Source: BCD1 sp965230565
GTDB lineage: Bacteria; Bacteroidota; Bacteroidia; Chitinophagales; Saprospiraceae
NCBI GenBank assembly: GCA_965230565.1
Contig: CBDDLH010000016.1
Location: 1,674,001 to 1,738,000 of the forward strand
DNA: 64,000 nt
Direction: 5' to 3'
A program made the position numbers and the translations under genes. Below the pieces are notes generated by a model. That model searched no databases. It worked only from the letters and a program-made list of their open reading frames with translations, and was not told where the DNA came from. Position 1 is the first letter of the stretch. Each line of letters begins with the position of its first letter. Positions 26,694-34,669 of this stretch are shown here, piece after piece.

Positions 26694-27018
26694 TGCTTTC
26701 TGACAGGAAACTCATAAATGGAGAGGCAATGATCATCACCAAATATTTGAACAGCAACAAGCCTGAAGTTGCAACAATCAGCCCACCAAAAATATTGGCG
26801 ACTTTTCCGACCCATTCACTGCCACGTTCCCATGGATAAAAAGACACCAACCAACCTCCTATGTTGTCAGAAACAGCCCAGGCTCCTGAAAAAATAGCTA
26901 TCCCAAGAAGTACAGAGATAATTCCCGGAATGAAAACATATTTCCATAAATTGTATTTCGAAATATCCCGAAAAGCTTTTCCGTAAGCGGTAAGACCGGC
27001 GATGAAATCCTTTATCAT
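26632..27018 (-). CDS. N-terminal half of EI24-domain membrane protein (frameshifted)
   Basis: About 128 residues from the ATG at 27018 (MIKDFIAGLTAYGKAFRDIS); the frame is open 15 codons upstream. Two membrane helices and the SPFMSFLSESIEKKKYG motif match the first half of EI24/CysZ-like proteins of Bacteroidota (about 250 residues in full). The frame then runs out (stop 26632-26634) while homology continues in the next frame. One base gained or lost around 26640-26655 would restore a normal protein. Family function is uncertain; CysZ relatives are sulfate channels. Confidence 0.75.
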   Translation of the reverse strand: MIKDFIAGLTAYGKAFRDISKYNLWKYVFIPGIISVLLGIAIFSGAWAVSDNIGGWLVSFYPWERGSEWVGKVANIFGGLIVATSGLLLFKYLVMIIASPFMSFLSESIEKKKYGSEAPSPNLQNDHQ

Positions 27019-27244
27019 GGTTGTTTTTTTTGGTAATATTAGGCAGATCTCCTGATTGGTCAAAAATTATCTATACAAGAACTTTTTTTCTCGATAAATG
27101 ACGAAACCTTAATTTTACCTCCGTCAAAATTAAGGTTTCGTTGGGTAACGTTAGATTATCAAACGAGGAAGAAAAGTGCTGTCCCTTAGTAAATTAGGAA
27201 ATTGGAATTTTTGGTAATATTAAAATATAACTTTGATCCAGACC

Positions 27245-27287
27245 AAAAAAACATCCCCAATCTTGCCTCCCGGCAAAATTGGGGATG
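27245..27287 (-). terminator. Rho-independent terminator after the 27359-28756 gene
   Basis: Minus-strand stem CATCCCCAATTTTGCC / GGCAAGATTGGGGATG (27252-27287) with one mismatch, followed by a run of T. It lies 70 bp past the stop codon, beyond the heptamer array. Confidence 0.85.
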
Positions 27288-27320
27288 AATCTTATCTGTT
27301 TTCTGCCTTCAGTAATTATC

Positions 27321-27355
27321 GACTGAAGACTGCTTTCTGTAGACTGCAGACTGAC
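27321..27355. repeat. Short-period array, period 7 bp (GACTGNA)
   Basis: GACTGAA, GACTGCT, TTCTGTA, GACTGCA, GACTGAC. It ends 3 bp before the stop codon of the gene at 27359, hence in its 3' untranslated RNA. Confidence 0.7.
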
Positions 27356-27358
27356 TCC

Positions 27359-28756
27359 CTACGCTTCTTTCTTCTTACGCTTACGTCTGGTCTTGAATAA
27401 TTCCACTACTTCTTTTTCCGTCTGGAAGTTCAGGTCTACGAAAAAAGTAGAAACGAATTTCTTAATGTCCTGGTAGTCTTTACCACGTTTATCCGTGAAA
27501 CGCTTGAGTAATTTACGAACATACTTCATGGACAGGTCTTCCAGTTTCTGGTTGAACTTCTGATTGACAAAAGTTTCCATGTAAACCGGGAAGTGTTTTG
27601 AGATATCCATGAAATCAGTATAGGCTTCAGCTTCCAGATTATCGATGAAACGCACGAAACAATCATAGATGGTTGAGCGTACACATTCGTTTACAAGTGA
27701 AAGCCCTTCGTGTTTGTCATAAAATGATTTCACCTCCGCCTGAACTTCTTCAGAGATATAGCCTTTATCCTGGATCATATCCATAAGTTCATAATAAACG
27801 GTCAGATCATCATCAACGGATTTGTCGACGATTGAGGACACTCTGTTGTCTGCATCGGGTTTGAGGTCGATAGCAGCACTTTTATGTAATTCCAGAACAA
27901 AGCTTAGAAACTTCTCAGAGAATTCCGGAAGTTCCTGTCTTTGAGCATTAAAGATCTTTGCAAGTTTTTTATGGTCTTTAGCACTCAATTCGAAATAACC
28001 CGCAACGAGTCCCATCAATTGAAGATGCTCTTCAGTTCCCTGCAACTCTTTATTTTCCACAAAATCCATAAGCGGCTTTATCAGTGAAGAATTGTCGAGT
28101 TCCTTATCATTAATCCTGACGATGAGGAAATTCTTCAGGGAAGAGAAATAGACTTTCAGTTCGGTAGCATTGGAGGGAAAATCAGCCGTCTGAAAATGAT
28201 CATGCACGAACTGGCGCTGGTAGCGGATGAGTCCCTGTTGTCTTTGTTTGACGTCACGATATTTAGGCAGTTTATGGCCCATGAGGTAATGTCTTACCCT
28301 GCGGTTATCGATCTCATTGATCAGGTTGGTGATCCAGATATCACTACTAAAGGCAAATCCCATCTGGATAGATTGTCCGATCCTGCGTTTAAGAATATCG
28401 AAGTTGGCAGAATTGCAAATGGTCATCAAAACTGCCTTAAAGTGTTCCTGTGGGCGTACGTACTTAAGGTGGTCATTAAGCTCACCTCTCAGCACAGAAT
28501 ATCCGAGCAATTTTGGCAGGAACAATCCTTCAAATCTTTCATCCAACATTAATTTTTCCAGTGGGATGAGCTGGAGAGGATTATTTTTAGCCACATCGTT
28601 ATGCAGAACAGCCAGATGTGGTTCATACTTTTCTTTCAGGTTTGTATAATCATCTTCCTCCTCCTCTTCGAGGTAAGCCGACAATTCTTCAGACTCCTGG
28701 ATCTGTTGTGCCAGTTCTTCCAGTTTGTCTTTATATTCCTTCTGTAAATCGAACAT
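27359..28756 (-). CDS. Conserved helical protein of unknown function
   Basis: 465 residues, cytosolic, almost entirely alpha-helical. An acidic N-terminal coiled region (residues 10-45, with EEEEEDD) is followed by HEAT-like helical pairs, and the C-terminus is very basic (KRFTDKRGKDYQD ... KTRRKRKKKEA). I do not recognise a named family. The basic tail suggests contact with nucleic acid or membrane phospholipid, which is speculation. Transcribed alone from the -7 box at 28885-28892 and ended by the terminator at 27245. Confidence 0.85.
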   Translation of the reverse strand: MFDLQKEYKDKLEELAQQIQESEELSAYLEEEEEDDYTNLKEKYEPHLAVLHNDVAKNNPLQLIPLEKLMLDERFEGLFLPKLLGYSVLRGELNDHLKYVRPQEHFKAVLMTICNSANFDILKRRIGQSIQMGFAFSSDIWITNLINEIDNRRVRHYLMGHKLPKYRDVKQRQQGLIRYQRQFVHDHFQTADFPSNATELKVYFSSLKNFLIVRINDKELDNSSLIKPLMDFVENKELQGTEEHLQLMGLVAGYFELSAKDHKKLAKIFNAQRQELPEFSEKFLSFVLELHKSAAIDLKPDADNRVSSIVDKSVDDDLTVYYELMDMIQDKGYISEEVQAEVKSFYDKHEGLSLVNECVRSTIYDCFVRFIDNLEAEAYTDFMDISKHFPVYMETFVNQKFNQKLEDLSMKYVRKLLKRFTDKRGKDYQDIKKFVSTFFVDLNFQTEKEVVELFKTRRKRKKKEA

Positions 28757-28884
28757 ATATTTGGTCCTTTTAAAGGCAAACCTGATAGTGCATCTAAGGC
28801 ACTACCAGGTTCACTAATTATTTGTAGAATAAAGTATAGCCGTGTAATTGGGTGGAAAAAACAGTGTAAATGCCTTCCACGGCG

Positions 28885-28892
28885 CAAATATA
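28885..28892 (-). promoter_or_regulatory. -7 box TATATTTG of the 27359-28756 gene
   Basis: Exact TAnnTTTG on the minus strand followed by CGCC, the same context as at rpsP and the NTF2-like gene; 129 bp before the start codon. Confidence 0.55.
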
Positions 28893-29047
28893 CGTTTTAA
28901 AAAATTTATTAGGTAAAATTGTCAAGGAAGAGTGAGGAGAAATTTTTGTTAATGGGAAAAGCAGAAGAAGGAAATAGGGTGAAAATGGAGATTGGGACAT
29001 TCAGAATAATCGATTTAAGAAGTTTATTGCTTCGCTATTTCCTATGA

Positions 29048-29082
29048 CAAAAAAACCCGGGCGATTTCCATCACCCGGGTTT
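29048..29082 (-). terminator. Rho-independent terminator of rpsP
   Basis: Minus-strand stem AAACCCGGGTG / CGCCCGGGTTT followed by TTTTTTT. Strong GC-rich hairpin 33 bp after the rpsP stop. Confidence 0.9.
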
Positions 29083-29114
29083 TACAATAATCTTTAGATT
29101 GAAAGAAAGGATTA

Positions 29115-29789
29115 TTATCCTTCTTCGTCTTTCTTTTCTTCTTCCGCAGGAGCTTCTTCCGCTTCAGCAGCTGGTTCCTCTGCAGGAGCCTCTTCTTCAG
29201 CTTTTTCTTCTGCAGCTGGCTCTTCTGTAGCTTCAGCAGCCGGTGCTTCTTCTTCAGAAGCGGCAGCTTCTTCAGCCGCAGCTTTTTCCTCAGCAATCTC
29301 TGCGAGTGTTTTGTGCTCTTCCGCTGCAGGTGCAGCATCATCAGCAGCAGCTTCTTCTACTTCAGGAGCCGGAGGAGGAGGTGGAGTTCCGGACACCATC
29401 TCATGGAAGGCAGCTTTTTCTGCTTCAGTTTTAGCAACTCTTTCTGCAATTTTAGCTTCCTTGGCTTCAATCCATTCAGCCAGCTTAGCATCAGCTTGTT
29501 CCTGGGTCATTGCACCTTTGGTAACACCACGCTGGAGATGCTTTTTATACATTACTCCTTTAAAGCGCAGAATTGCACGTGCAGTATCAGTAGGCTGTGC
29601 ACCCTTCATCAACCAGTCATAAGCAGCATCACGATCCAATTCAATCGTCGCTGGTTTAGTCAGTGGGTTGTACGACCCGATGTTTTCGATGTATTTACCA
29701 TCTCTTGGTGCTCTGGCATCAGCTACCACTATGTGGTAAAACGGACGCTGTTTACGGCCTTTTCTCTGTAATCTAATCTTTACAGCCAT
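29115..29789 (-). CDS. rpsP: 30S ribosomal protein S16 with long acidic C-terminal extension
   Basis: 224 residues against about 80-90 in E. coli. Residues 1-80 are canonical S16 (MAVKIRLQRKGRKQRPFYHI, GSYNPL, DWLMKGAQPTDTARAIL). Residues 80-135 are a helical linker, and from about 135 a Pro-rich joint (TPPPPPAPE) leads into a low-complexity Ala/Glu tail. Extended S16 is usual in Bacteroidota, but this tail is long. Monocistronic, promoter TACCTTTG at 29858-29865. Confidence 0.97.
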   Translation of the reverse strand: MAVKIRLQRKGRKQRPFYHIVVADARAPRDGKYIENIGSYNPLTKPATIELDRDAAYDWLMKGAQPTDTARAILRFKGVMYKKHLQRGVTKGAMTQEQADAKLAEWIEAKEAKIAERVAKTEAEKAAFHEMVSGTPPPPPAPEVEEAAADDAAPAAEEHKTLAEIAEEKAAAEEAAASEEEAPAAEATEEPAAEEKAEEEAPAEEPAAEAEEAPAEEEKKDEEG

Positions 29790-29857
29790 TTAAAAAAATG
29801 TGTTTGGTTTAACCATATCCGCGTACTCCCATCAAGGGACGGCGGCTTTAACGGGCG

Positions 29858-29865
29858 CAAAGGTA
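29858..29865 (-). promoter_or_regulatory. -7 box TACCTTTG of rpsP
   Basis: Exact TAnnTTTG on the minus strand, 68 bp before the rpsP start codon and followed by CGCCCG. Confidence 0.65.
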
Positions 29866-29970
29866 AGCTTTTTTTTGATATTTTGTACTTTTTATTTTTA
29901 TGTGAGGAAAAATATTTTGCATCAGGTAATTTTATCCTGTTCGCCCTGACTATCAAGCAGGTAAATAATG

Positions 29971-30019
29971 CGTGTTACGGGTTACGGGTTACGGGTTGCG
30001 GGTTGCGGGTTGCGAGTTA
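29971..30019. repeat. Short-period array, period 7 bp (CGGGTTA)
   Basis: Seven heptamers: CGTGTTA, CGGGTTA twice, CGGGTTG three times, CGAGTTA. The last unit contains the stop codon (30017-30019) of the T9SS gene. Confidence 0.9.
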
Positions 30020-32941
30020 ATAATGAACCACATAACGTACAACCATCTCTCCTCTTACCTCTATCGCCACCCAATATCCGCCCGGAGGCAGCAATCGCAT
30101 TGATAAGGGGATTTGGGAATCAACATTGTTGTCGTATTGTTCTTTAAACATCAATTGTCCCAGATGATTAAAGACAGAAATCCGGACTTCCTCTTGTTTT
30201 GGGAGTAATATTTGCACATTTAGAATCTCCCCAACCGGGTTCGGGTACAAATTTAATTCCTCTGCCCAGGATGGTTCATTGGTAGCATTTACTCCGACAA
30301 AGACCTCCAACGATTTAGAACACCCTAAATCATCAGTCATAGTCACAGAATACATTCCGGCCATAAGATTAAACAGGTCTTCTGTCGTTTCACCATTTGA
30401 CCATTCATATGTGTAAGGAGGCGTACCTCCTTCGACAATCAAATTGATAAACCAGTAGTCTCCCGCCTGACCACTTTGATAATTCAAGTGTATTGGCTCC
30501 GGTTCATGAATCGTGAAGGATTTACTTGAAGTGCAAAAATGAATATCTGTTACCGTTACCAGGTAATTACCTGCAGGAATTTCCTCAATGTCCTGGGTAT
30601 AGGCACCATTTGACCAGGTGTACACAAATGGAGGAGAACCACTCGCTACATGTAAGTCTATGGCTCCCGTTTCGGTGCCATTACATTCTACATCTGTCAA
30701 ATTACCCCATAAATTAGGCCCATCAAGATTCTCAACAATTACAGAGGCTTGCTTTTCACACCCTGCTGCATCGGTGACAGAAACCTGGTATTCCCCCTCT
30801 TCAATATTGGTCAAAGTAGAAAGGGTATCTCCTGTGTTCCATAGGAAGGTAAAAGGCTCTGTACCACCCGATACATAACAAACAATGGCGCCATTATTAT
30901 TATCACAGCTTTCATCAATCACTGTGATGTCAATATCAATTTCCTTGGGTTCTTCCACAAATAAACTATCGGAAAAGGCACACTGAAGCGCATCCACCAC
31001 TACCACTTCGTGGCCTCCGCCGTTTACCCCAAGGAACAAACTGTCAGGCTGAAACGCTCCCCCATCAAGAGCAAAAACATATGGCATCGTTCCTCCTACC
31101 GAATGGATTAACAGTGTTCCATCATTTTCTCCAAAACAATCCGGGCCGGTTATTTCTGCAGAATAACTAAATTCACCAGGTTCCACAATTTCAAACAGGT
31201 AATCATGGATACAGGGAACACTGTCCATCACCAACAATGGATATATCCCAGGCCCAAGCCCTTCAAAAAAACCGGATTCCTGAAAACTATCCTCCGCCAA
31301 AGCAAAAGCATAATCTTGCATGGGTCCTCCTCCCGTCACCTGGACGTTAATACTTCCATCTTGTTCTCCCGGACAACCGACATGATTAATATCCATTTCC
31401 AGTTCAGGACGCAAAGCCTGTGGTATATAAAAAGGTACTATGAGGACACAACCATCCGGATCCTGGATGTACATGGTGTCCGGGCCAGCAGGTAAACCTT
31501 CAAAGAAGTTCTCATTCTGCCAAACAAGGCTATCCAATGAAAAAGTGTAATCTCCGCCAGTGAATAACTTCCCGGATTCCACAATTACGATGCCTGTTGG
31601 CATGCCCGGGCAACAAGCCTGGGTGGCAACCTCTATTTCAGGCCCCAATAGTTCTTCAATCACAAACTCAGAACTATCAATACAACCTTCATCATTTTGA
31701 ACATATCCCGTATATAAGCCAGGAGGAAGGTCCATAAAAGAGTTTTGGGGTAAATAATTTTCTCCGTCAACCGAAAATAAAAATTCTCCCAGTCCACCAT
31801 TCACCAGGAACTCTACTTCACCGTTGGCTCCGGGACAATCAGGACCGGTAATATTTTCCGTCAATTCCAGTGGTTCCGGAGATCCGATTTCAAGGTCGGC
31901 AATGGGGGTAATACATTGCGTCTCATTGTCGGTAACTACATATACGGTATAGTTACCTGATGTAAGATTATTGAAAGTAGCTGTATTTTGAAAAGTAACA
32001 TCCTGCTCTGGTGTCAGGGTAAATAAGTAGGGTTCGGTGGAAGTATTCGGGGTTCCTATGATTGCTCCTGTTTCCTCGCCAAAACATTGCGGAATTTCAA
32101 CTGTAAAATCCAAATCTGGCAAAGTCTGTGCCAGCGGAATGTCCACATTAATATCCTCTGAACATCCGGCGTTCTGATCATAGACAGATACCAGATAACT
32201 TGTCCCACCTGCAAGCTCTGCAAAATTTGGATTCGACTGTAAATTATCCCCTCCATTCAGAGAATAGAAATAATTTCCCGTGCCGCCCTGAGCCTGAATG
32301 GTAAAAGACGCATTGCCGTTACAAGAATCTTCTACCAGATTTATTACAGCCAGTTCAATAGGTTCCAGAACAGTTACAAATACCTTACGGGTAGCAATAC
32401 ATCCATTGGCATCAGTGATATGAACCAATAAGTAGGAAGATTCATCAAAAAAGACATTATTGGCTTCCGGGCAATTTATACATTCTACCGGGGTTCCGTA
32501 GATCGTTTCCACCTCAAATGAAAAAACTGTCCCATCGGTCACAATTCCCTCCAAAAGATCTACATTTCCTCCGTCCCCGCAAAAGGTCTCATAAATATCC
32601 GGAGCGACAATGCTGAGTTGATTCTCCAACTCAAAATTCAAGGTATCCACACAATTATCATTGGCAACAAAAGCTGTATATATGCCTTCAGGCAATGCAT
32701 CTGCAACATTACCATCTGCTGCAGTATTGATCCAGGATAAGAGTACAGCGTCCGAGTTGGAAACATCAATTTGAATTGCACCATTATTGACTCCCGTACA
32801 TGTAGGTTGCTGCAGACTTACTTCGATTTGGAATCCGCAATTGTCTGTTTGAAACACATATGCCGTGTCCATAGAAACCTGTGCATGCAGGGAGCCAAAA
32901 ACGAAGCATAGGAGTAATACGGTTAAATAATTTTTGTTCAT
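30017..32941 (-). CDS. Large secreted SprB-repeat protein with T9SS type A sorting domain
   Basis: 974 residues. Signal peptide about 1-20 (GSLHA/QVS). The body consists of some ten SprB-like/Ig-like units of 70-90 residues with recurring Cys-Pro-Gly starts (VGCPGEQDGSINVQVTGG; VDCNGTETGAIDLHV type) and ends such as AGNYLVTVTDIHFC. The C-terminal ~85 residues start LNLYPNPVGEILNVQI and end VVRYVVHY, the type A T9SS signal cleaved on export. Expected at the cell surface or released. Ligand unknown. Its 3' end lies in a heptamer array. Confidence 0.93.
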   Translation of the reverse strand: MNKNYLTVLLLCFVFGSLHAQVSMDTAYVFQTDNCGFQIEVSLQQPTCTGVNNGAIQIDVSNSDAVLLSWINTAADGNVADALPEGIYTAFVANDNCVDTLNFELENQLSIVAPDIYETFCGDGGNVDLLEGIVTDGTVFSFEVETIYGTPVECINCPEANNVFFDESSYLLVHITDANGCIATRKVFVTVLEPIELAVINLVEDSCNGNASFTIQAQGGTGNYFYSLNGGDNLQSNPNFAELAGGTSYLVSVYDQNAGCSEDINVDIPLAQTLPDLDFTVEIPQCFGEETGAIIGTPNTSTEPYLFTLTPEQDVTFQNTATFNNLTSGNYTVYVVTDNETQCITPIADLEIGSPEPLELTENITGPDCPGANGEVEFLVNGGLGEFLFSVDGENYLPQNSFMDLPPGLYTGYVQNDEGCIDSSEFVIEELLGPEIEVATQACCPGMPTGIVIVESGKLFTGGDYTFSLDSLVWQNENFFEGLPAGPDTMYIQDPDGCVLIVPFYIPQALRPELEMDINHVGCPGEQDGSINVQVTGGGPMQDYAFALAEDSFQESGFFEGLGPGIYPLLVMDSVPCIHDYLFEIVEPGEFSYSAEITGPDCFGENDGTLLIHSVGGTMPYVFALDGGAFQPDSLFLGVNGGGHEVVVVDALQCAFSDSLFVEEPKEIDIDITVIDESCDNNNGAIVCYVSGGTEPFTFLWNTGDTLSTLTNIEEGEYQVSVTDAAGCEKQASVIVENLDGPNLWGNLTDVECNGTETGAIDLHVASGSPPFVYTWSNGAYTQDIEEIPAGNYLVTVTDIHFCTSSKSFTIHEPEPIHLNYQSGQAGDYWFINLIVEGGTPPYTYEWSNGETTEDLFNLMAGMYSVTMTDDLGCSKSLEVFVGVNATNEPSWAEELNLYPNPVGEILNVQILLPKQEEVRISVFNHLGQLMFKEQYDNNVDSQIPLSMRLLPPGGYWVAIEVRGEMVVRYVVHY

Positions 32942-33113
32942 GGGATGATAGTTTGCTGGTGGTTTTTAAAATCAGAGAAACACTTTGGGCAAAAGCACTA
33001 CTTCACCGATTTTTAAAATTAGGAAAAAACGTGCAAATTTGTTAAACCAGATTTTCTCAAAACGTAGAAGTCCAACTGGATTTTTTTTGGTTTTAAAAAT
33101 TCAAACATACTCC

Positions 33114-34628
33114 ATGAAAACTGCATCCACCGATCTCTTCCAATTAATCAAATCCCTTTCCAAACAGGAAAAGCGGTATTTCAAACTACACGCCTCCCGA
33201 CATGTCATCGAGGGCCAAAATAAATACGAGCGACTTTTCGAGGCGATAGACCGTCAGAAATCCTATGATGAGGATAAAATAAAGCAGCAATTTCAGGGAG
33301 AGGCTTTCCTCAGACAACTACATGTAGCCAAGAACTACCTATACAAAATGATCCTGACCAGTCTGCGCAACTTTCATGAAACAAGATCCGGTGATCCTTT
33401 CAATCGTTGGATGAGAGAGGCAGAAATCCTTTTTGATAAAGGATTATTTGAACAAAGCGACAAAATTTTTCAAAAAGCCGTTAAAGCAGCTGAAAGGGAA
33501 GAAAATTTTCTTCAATTGCTCAAAGCTTCCCGTTGGGAGCACCGAATCCTGCACAGCAGAAATGATATCGCCGGTTTGGAGTCTTACATCGAATCGGGAT
33601 TACCCAGGGAATTCGACCTGATGGATCGATATCGGAATTTTCTCGAATTCCAGGCATTGAATGATCAAGTCTTTATTCCGTATTGGAAACATGGTGCCGT
33701 ACGCAAACAATCCGAAAAGGAGGCCTTGCAACAATTATTTAACCGTAAATTGTTTCATTCTCCAGACAATGCCAAATCCTTTTTTGCCAGGTATTTCTAC
33801 CTGAATGCAAGGTTTTCCTATCATTTATTCATAGGGGAAATTCCGGAAAGCTATCAGTACATTCGGCAATTGGTAGATATGTTTCCGGCACAAGAACTGG
33901 ATCCCAAATTAGTCAGGCATTACAGCAGCTCCCTGATTAACCTTTATATCGTTCAGCAACAGCTCGAAAAATTTGAGGAGATTCCCAAAACGCTGAAAAA
34001 GCTTCGGGAGGTTCCTGCTACTTCTCCTGAAGAAAAAAGGAGACTTTTTGTTCGAAGCATCAACCTGGAAACTGACTTCTACATCCAAACAGGTCAGTTT
34101 AAATCAGGAATTGAAAAGATCGAACCTTTGCTTGACAATTCTGAAAAACAATTCAAAAAAACAGGCCAGCAGCAAAAACTGGGACTATTTTACAACCTGG
34201 CATATCTCTATTTCGGAGCGGGCAATTTTGACCAGGCACTCGATTGGATCAACCGCCTACTGCAACAACCCGGATTAAAAACCCGCCAGGATATACACAG
34301 TTTCAGTCGACTACTCAATCTGATCATTCATTATGAACTTGGGAATGACGAGTTACTGGAATACATTGTTAAATCCACTTCCAGATTTCTTTCCGGCCGA
34401 AAAAGATTATTCAAAGTCGAAGCCATCATGCTCAAGCTTATGAGACGATACCCTAACTGGATCACAACAGAGGAAAAGGCCAATGGGTTTTCTAAACTGG
34501 TCAGGGAACTAAAAGCATTGAAGCAGGACGAATTCGAACAAAAAGCCTTTGCCTATTTCGACTTCATTTCCTGGATGGAGAGCAAGATCATCGGCAAATC
34601 TTTCGCAGAGATCATAAACCAAAAATAA
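33114..34628 (+). CDS. Cytosolic helical-repeat protein of unknown function
   Basis: 504 residues from ATG 33114 (MKTASTDLFQLIKSLSKQEK); the frame is open 43 codons further upstream, but those are basic and atypical. All-helical TPR-like repeats run from about residue 100 to 450 (LFYNLAYLYFGAGNFDQALDWINRLL is a clear TPR pair). The N-terminal FQLIKSLSKQEKRYFKL motif is a recurrent start in Saprospirales proteins, as far as I recall. No signal peptide. It lies divergent from one T9SS cargo gene and convergent with another. Function unknown. Confidence 0.8.
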   Translation: MKTASTDLFQLIKSLSKQEKRYFKLHASRHVIEGQNKYERLFEAIDRQKSYDEDKIKQQFQGEAFLRQLHVAKNYLYKMILTSLRNFHETRSGDPFNRWMREAEILFDKGLFEQSDKIFQKAVKAAEREENFLQLLKASRWEHRILHSRNDIAGLESYIESGLPREFDLMDRYRNFLEFQALNDQVFIPYWKHGAVRKQSEKEALQQLFNRKLFHSPDNAKSFFARYFYLNARFSYHLFIGEIPESYQYIRQLVDMFPAQELDPKLVRHYSSSLINLYIVQQQLEKFEEIPKTLKKLREVPATSPEEKRRLFVRSINLETDFYIQTGQFKSGIEKIEPLLDNSEKQFKKTGQQQKLGLFYNLAYLYFGAGNFDQALDWINRLLQQPGLKTRQDIHSFSRLLNLIIHYELGNDELLEYIVKSTSRFLSGRKRLFKVEAIMLKLMRRYPNWITTEEKANGFSKLVRELKALKQDEFEQKAFAYFDFISWMESKIIGKSFAEIINQK

Positions 34629-34658
34629 CAGCAGTTGCCAACTGAGGACAACTGCTGT
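34620..34658 (-). terminator. Hairpin between convergent genes
   Basis: Perfect 10-bp arms ACAGCAGTTG (34628-34637) and CAACTGCTGT (34649-34658). On the minus strand it is followed by TTATTTTT, fitting an end for the T9SS gene starting at 37602; it could also act for the plus-strand gene. Confidence 0.55.
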
Positions 34659-34669
34659 ATTCACATGCG

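Larger units (their letters stand above)
27019..27358. other. Intergenic region with palindrome, terminator and heptamer array
   Basis: Contains a perfect 15-bp inverted repeat with a 9-bp loop (arms 27102-27116 and 27126-27140, CGAAACCTTAATTTT), the terminator at 27245-27287, and a heptamer array at 27321-27355. No gene. Confidence 0.6.
28757..29114. other. Intergenic region between rpsP and the 27359-28756 gene
   Basis: Holds the rpsP terminator (29048-29082) and the promoter of the downstream gene (28885-28892). Nothing else is seen. Confidence 0.6.

Noticed and set aside
29042..29341. Lys/Leu-rich 99-codon frame overlapping rpsP
   Set aside because: It is the shifted reading of the Ala/Glu repeat tail of S16 and includes the terminator.
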